A DNA stretch of 8,260 nt. Origin: an uncultured Clostridium sp. (GTDB lineage: Bacteria > Bacillota > Clostridia > Lachnospirales > Lachnospiraceae). How positions within the stretch are numbered: position 1 is the stretch's first letter; each line of letters begins with the position of its first letter. The position numbers and the translations under genes were made by a program. Below, piece after piece: positions 6,478 to 8,260 of this stretch. The notes below the pieces were generated by a model. That model worked only from the letters and a program-made list of their open reading frames with translations. It did no database searches and was not told the origin of the DNA. The DNA lies in assembly GCA_937902905.1 (NCBI GenBank), contig CALELW010000021.1, positions 1 to 8,260 of the forward strand, written 5' to 3'.

Positions 6478-6870
6478 TTGGCTAGTTCAACATTTTACGG
6501 AACAGGAAGAAGAAAATCCAGTATCGCTCGTGTATACCTTACACCAGGTACCGGTAAAGTGACAATTAATAAAAAAGATATTGACGATTATTTTGGTCTT
6601 GAGACTTTGAAAATCATCGCTCGTCAGCCTTTGGAAGCTACAAACACTGCTGACAAATACGATGTAAAAGTTACTGTTAAAGGTGGCGGTTTCACAGGTC
6701 AGGCAGGCGCTATCCGTCATGGTATCGCTCGTGCTTTGAATGAAGCAGATGCTGATTTCAGACCGATTCTTAAAAAGGCCGGATTCCTTACTCGTGATTC
6801 ACGTATGAAGGAAAGAAAGAAATACGGCTTGAAGAAAGCTCGTCGTGCACCACAGTTCTCCAAACGTTAG
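6478..6870 (+). CDS. rpsI: 30S ribosomal protein S9
   Basis: Small-subunit protein whose C-terminal tail reaches the P-site tRNA. It has 130 residues. Hallmarks are YGTGRRKSSIARV (7-19), the GGGFTGQAGAIRHGIARAL core near 69-87 (shown as GGGFTGQAGAIRHG), and the basic ending KKARRAPQFSKR with terminal Lys-Arg. The start is TTG at 6478, supported by AAAGGAGA (6463-6470) seven bases upstream and by the MASSTFYGTG N-terminus expected of the family; no ATG alternative fits. A TTG start in a highly expressed gene is unusual. Cotranscribed with rplM and closed by the terminator at 6894. Confidence 0.98.
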   Translation: MASSTFYGTGRRKSSIARVYLTPGTGKVTINKKDIDDYFGLETLKIIARQPLEATNTADKYDVKVTVKGGGFTGQAGAIRHGIARALNEADADFRPILKKAGFLTRDSRMKERKKYGLKKARRAPQFSKR

Positions 6871-6893
6871 TTTTTTGGAAACAAGATTATTAC

Positions 6894-6926
6894 AACATCG
6901 GGAACAGAAATGTTCCCGATGTTTTT
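6894..6926 (+). terminator. Intrinsic terminator of rplM-rpsI
   Basis: AACATCGGGAACA (6894-6906) and TGTTCCCGATGTT (6911-6923) form a perfect 13-bp stem capped by a GAAA tetraloop, leading into a run of five Ts (6922-6926). It sits 24 bp after the rpsI stop and cleanly separates the ribosomal operon from the repeat array. Confidence 0.95.
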
Positions 6927-6942
6927 CTATATTTTGGTCTTA

Positions 6943-7241
6943 GGTGACCTATATTCTAATTTTCTATATTACGGTCAACCATTTTTGATGGATGTGGTGA
7001 CTTAAATTTGCATAGTTGCGATGGCGGTCAACCATTTTTGGGGGAGTGGGTGACTTAAATTTGTATATTTGCGATGGCGGTCAACTTTTGAATGTAAAAT
7101 GGTTGACTGGAATCATATTTTTTCCCAAACAAGTCATTTTAGTTAATAAAATAGTTGACTAAAATAATAGAAAAGCGAAAAAAGGTCAACAAAAATAGAT
7201 ATATGAGTTGACTGGATTTAAGTATTTTGTAAATAAAGTCA
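6943..7241. repeat. 53-bp periodic array with invariant TGAC-N25-GTCA dyads
   Basis: The gene-free stretch between the rpsI terminator and the next gene is a degenerate tandem array. TGAC at 6945, 6998, 7051, 7104, 7156 and 7209 is each followed by exactly 25 bp and then GTCA at 6974, 7027, 7080, 7133, 7185 and 7238. The reverse gap, GTCA to TGAC, is 20 bp four times and 19 once, giving a 52-53-bp period. Units 6973-7025 and 7026-7078 differ at only seven of 53 positions by my count; later units keep little beyond the dyads. The fifth base of each arm can always pair (TGACY with RGTCA). The period is close to five DNA turns. The last GTCA is 18 bp before the start codon at 7260. Function unknown; no spacer diversity of CRISPR type. 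Confidence 0.85.
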
Positions 7242-7259
7242 TATGAAAGAGGTGGATAA

Positions 7260-8048
7260 ATGCAAGGATTGAAAAAAATGTTACTAAAGGAGCAAAAAAA
7301 ATTAGAAACGATTTGCAGCAAGGTAGAGAACGAATTGAAATCTGTACCGGAAGGAAATCTGCGAATATCGAAAGACAAAAATAAGATTCGATATTACCAT
7401 TGTGTAGAAGATAATGAAGGAACTTATATTTCAAAAATAGATTCCGAACTGCCAAAGCTGCTTGCTCAAAAGAAGTACAATCAGAATGTGTTAAAAAAGG
7501 CTAAAGCAAGACTTCGGCAGATAGAAAGGATAACGAGGGATTATTCCGACGATGAGATTGAAAAGATTTATACATCGATGCATACACAAAGGCAATTGTT
7601 AGTCACACCGGTTGAGCCAATATGGGAGAAAGAACTTGCTAAGTGGTATGACAGCGAATATCACGGCAAAGAATTTTACGAGGGAACCGCTGAAATTGTG
7701 ACAGAAAAAGGTGAACGTGTCAGGTCAAAGTCAGAGAAAATTCTTGCGGATTATTTCTATAGAAACAACATTTTATATCAGTATGAAAAGCCCCTATATT
7801 TGAAAGGATATGGTACGGTATACCCGGATTTTACATTTTTATCGAAAAAAACGCGGAAAGAAATTTACTGGGAACATGAAGGAATGATGGATAAACCGGA
7901 GTATGCCAAATCTGCAGTGAAGAAAATAGAATCTTATCAGAGAAATGGAATCCATCTGGGAGAACGTCTGATACTTACTTTTGAAACGGAATTGACAGTT
8001 TTGAATTCCCAGATTGTTGAAGAACTGGTGGAAAAATATTTGGTGTAG
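7260..8048 (+). CDS. Hypothetical protein with PD-(D/E)XK nuclease-like C-terminal domain
   Basis: A 262-residue protein, probably cytoplasmic: no signal peptide or membrane segment is seen. Residues 1-110 are rich in Lys/Glu and largely helical-looking, possibly coiled-coil (about 1-25 and 65-105). From about 150 the sequence follows a nuclease-fold pattern: GERVRSKSEKILADYF with Glu159, YEKPLYLKGYGTVYPDF with Asp190, then EIYWEHEGMMD with Glu205 and His206, a helix with KKIESYQRNGI, and a LILTFE strand. Glu, PD and ExH at this spacing suggest a PD-(D/E)XK active site, though ExH in place of ExK is a deviation. I recall similar uncharacterised Firmicute proteins but no function. The start has GAGGTGG (7249-7255). 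The 53-bp array ends in its leader. Base composition looks more AT-rich than in the ribosomal genes, which may hint at transfer. Confidence 0.75.
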   Translation: MQGLKKMLLKEQKKLETICSKVENELKSVPEGNLRISKDKNKIRYYHCVEDNEGTYISKIDSELPKLLAQKKYNQNVLKKAKARLRQIERITRDYSDDEIEKIYTSMHTQRQLLVTPVEPIWEKELAKWYDSEYHGKEFYEGTAEIVTEKGERVRSKSEKILADYFYRNNILYQYEKPLYLKGYGTVYPDFTFLSKKTRKEIYWEHEGMMDKPEYAKSAVKKIESYQRNGIHLGERLILTFETELTVLNSQIVEELVEKYLV

Positions 8049-8062
8049 AGGTGGTTTTATTC

Positions 8063-8091
8063 TTGACCTGATATGTTTGGTATGCTACTTT
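8063..8091 (+). promoter_or_regulatory. Possible promoter for the Nudix gene
   Basis: TTGACC (8063-8068), 17 bp, then TACTTT (8086-8091) preceded by TG at 8083-8084, an extended -10 arrangement. The -10 itself is weak (three of six). It is the only candidate in the 84-bp gap, and no terminator is seen after the preceding gene, so readthrough may also supply transcription. Confidence 0.4.
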
Positions 8092-8132
8092 AATTTAAAT
8101 AGTAATAAGAAGAATGACCGAAGGGGGATAGT

Positions 8133-8260
8133 ATGATGGCAAAATTAAGAAATATGACATCATTGTACATTTTTAAAGGCGATAAGGTGCTGCTTTTGTA
8201 TCGACAGGGCAGCAGAGTTGTTAACGATATGTGGATAGGCTCTGCTGGAGGACATTTTGG
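8133..8260 (+). CDS. Nudix hydrolase, MutT/8-oxo-dGTP-diphosphatase-like (3'-truncated)
   Basis: Only the first 42 codons are visible. MMAKLRNMTSLYIFKGDKVL, then LLYRQGSRVVNDMWIGSAGGHF, is typical of small MutT-like Nudix proteins: an N-terminal strand, the LLLYR strand, the W-x-G-x-x-GGHF lead-in, and Gly40 likely opening the Nudix box (GX5EX7REUXEEXGU), whose catalytic glutamates lie beyond the window. Such enzymes hydrolyse nucleoside diphosphates linked to another moiety, for example oxidised dGTP; the substrate cannot be read here. The start follows AAGGGGG (8121-8127). A second ATG at 8136 is equally well spaced, so the first Met is uncertain by one codon. Confidence 0.85.
   Translation, partial: MMAKLRNMTSLYIFKGDKVLLLYRQGSRVVNDMWIGSAGGHF

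Noticed and set aside
7104..7236. Housekeeping promoters using the TTGACT motifs of the array as -35 elements for the gene at 7260
   Set aside because: TTGACT at 7103, 7155 and 7208 is close to a -35, but no good -10 lies 16-18 bp downstream of any of them (best is TAAATA, three of six). The motif is better explained as part of the repeat. A real promoter here cannot be excluded.
6943..7241. CRISPR array reading of the repeats
   Set aside because: The two best-preserved units are similar over the whole 53 bp, leaving no unique spacers; the constant parts are only short dyads; and no cas genes are present.
7139..7455. Two minus-strand open frames (79 and 89 residues) over the array and nuclease-like gene
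   Set aside because: They are Phe/Leu/Ser-rich antisense shadows of Lys/Glu-rich coding, with no convincing ribosome binding site, and they overlap each other.
6927..8132. Insertion sequence or integrated element carrying the array and nuclease-like gene
   Set aside because: No transposase or integrase, no terminal inverted repeats and no target-site duplication could be found; AT-richness alone is too weak.

Overview
The window looks like chromosome of a Gram-positive Clostridia member, most likely a Lachnospiraceae-type Firmicute. Reasons: moderate-to-low GC, strong AGGAGG-type ribosome binding sites, GTG/TTG starts, T-tailed hairpin terminators, and the order ecfA1-ecfA2-ecfT-truA ... rplM-rpsI, which in many Firmicutes closes the large ribosomal-protein gene cluster. 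The assignment comes from gene order and protein style; no database search was possible.

Layout. Positions 1-3273 (+): the end of a cotranscribed block encoding the shared energising module of ECF vitamin transporters (two ATPases and the transmembrane coupling protein), followed by tRNA pseudouridine synthase TruA. Positions 3283-5693 (-): a two-gene operon, an ECF-like sigma factor followed by a large membrane-anchored beta-propeller protein that probably works with it (putative anti-sigma or sensor). This operon sits on the opposite strand between truA and rplM, splitting an otherwise familiar gene order. Positions 5694-6023: a divergent promoter region with two dyad-symmetric sites, back-to-back -35 elements inside an inverted repeat, and a structured leader ahead of rplM. 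Positions 6024-6870 (+): rplM and rpsI (ribosomal proteins L13 and S9), closed by a strong terminator at 6894-6926. Positions 6927-7259: no gene, but a periodic array of about 53-bp units in which TGAC and GTCA recur with exactly 25 bp between them six times. Positions 7260-8048 (+): a conserved-looking hypothetical protein with a PD-(D/E)XK-nuclease-like C-terminal half. Positions 8133-8260 (+): the start of a Nudix hydrolase cut by the window end.

Most notable points: (1) the phased TGAC-N25-GTCA array, which runs into the ribosome binding site of the nuclease-like gene and may form a unit with it; (2) the convergent truA / beta-propeller gene ends, where each gene's intrinsic terminator lies inside the coding sequence of the other; (3) the sigma / beta-propeller operon sharing a compact divergent control region with the L13/S9 ribosomal operon. 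The first is the best candidate for something undescribed.
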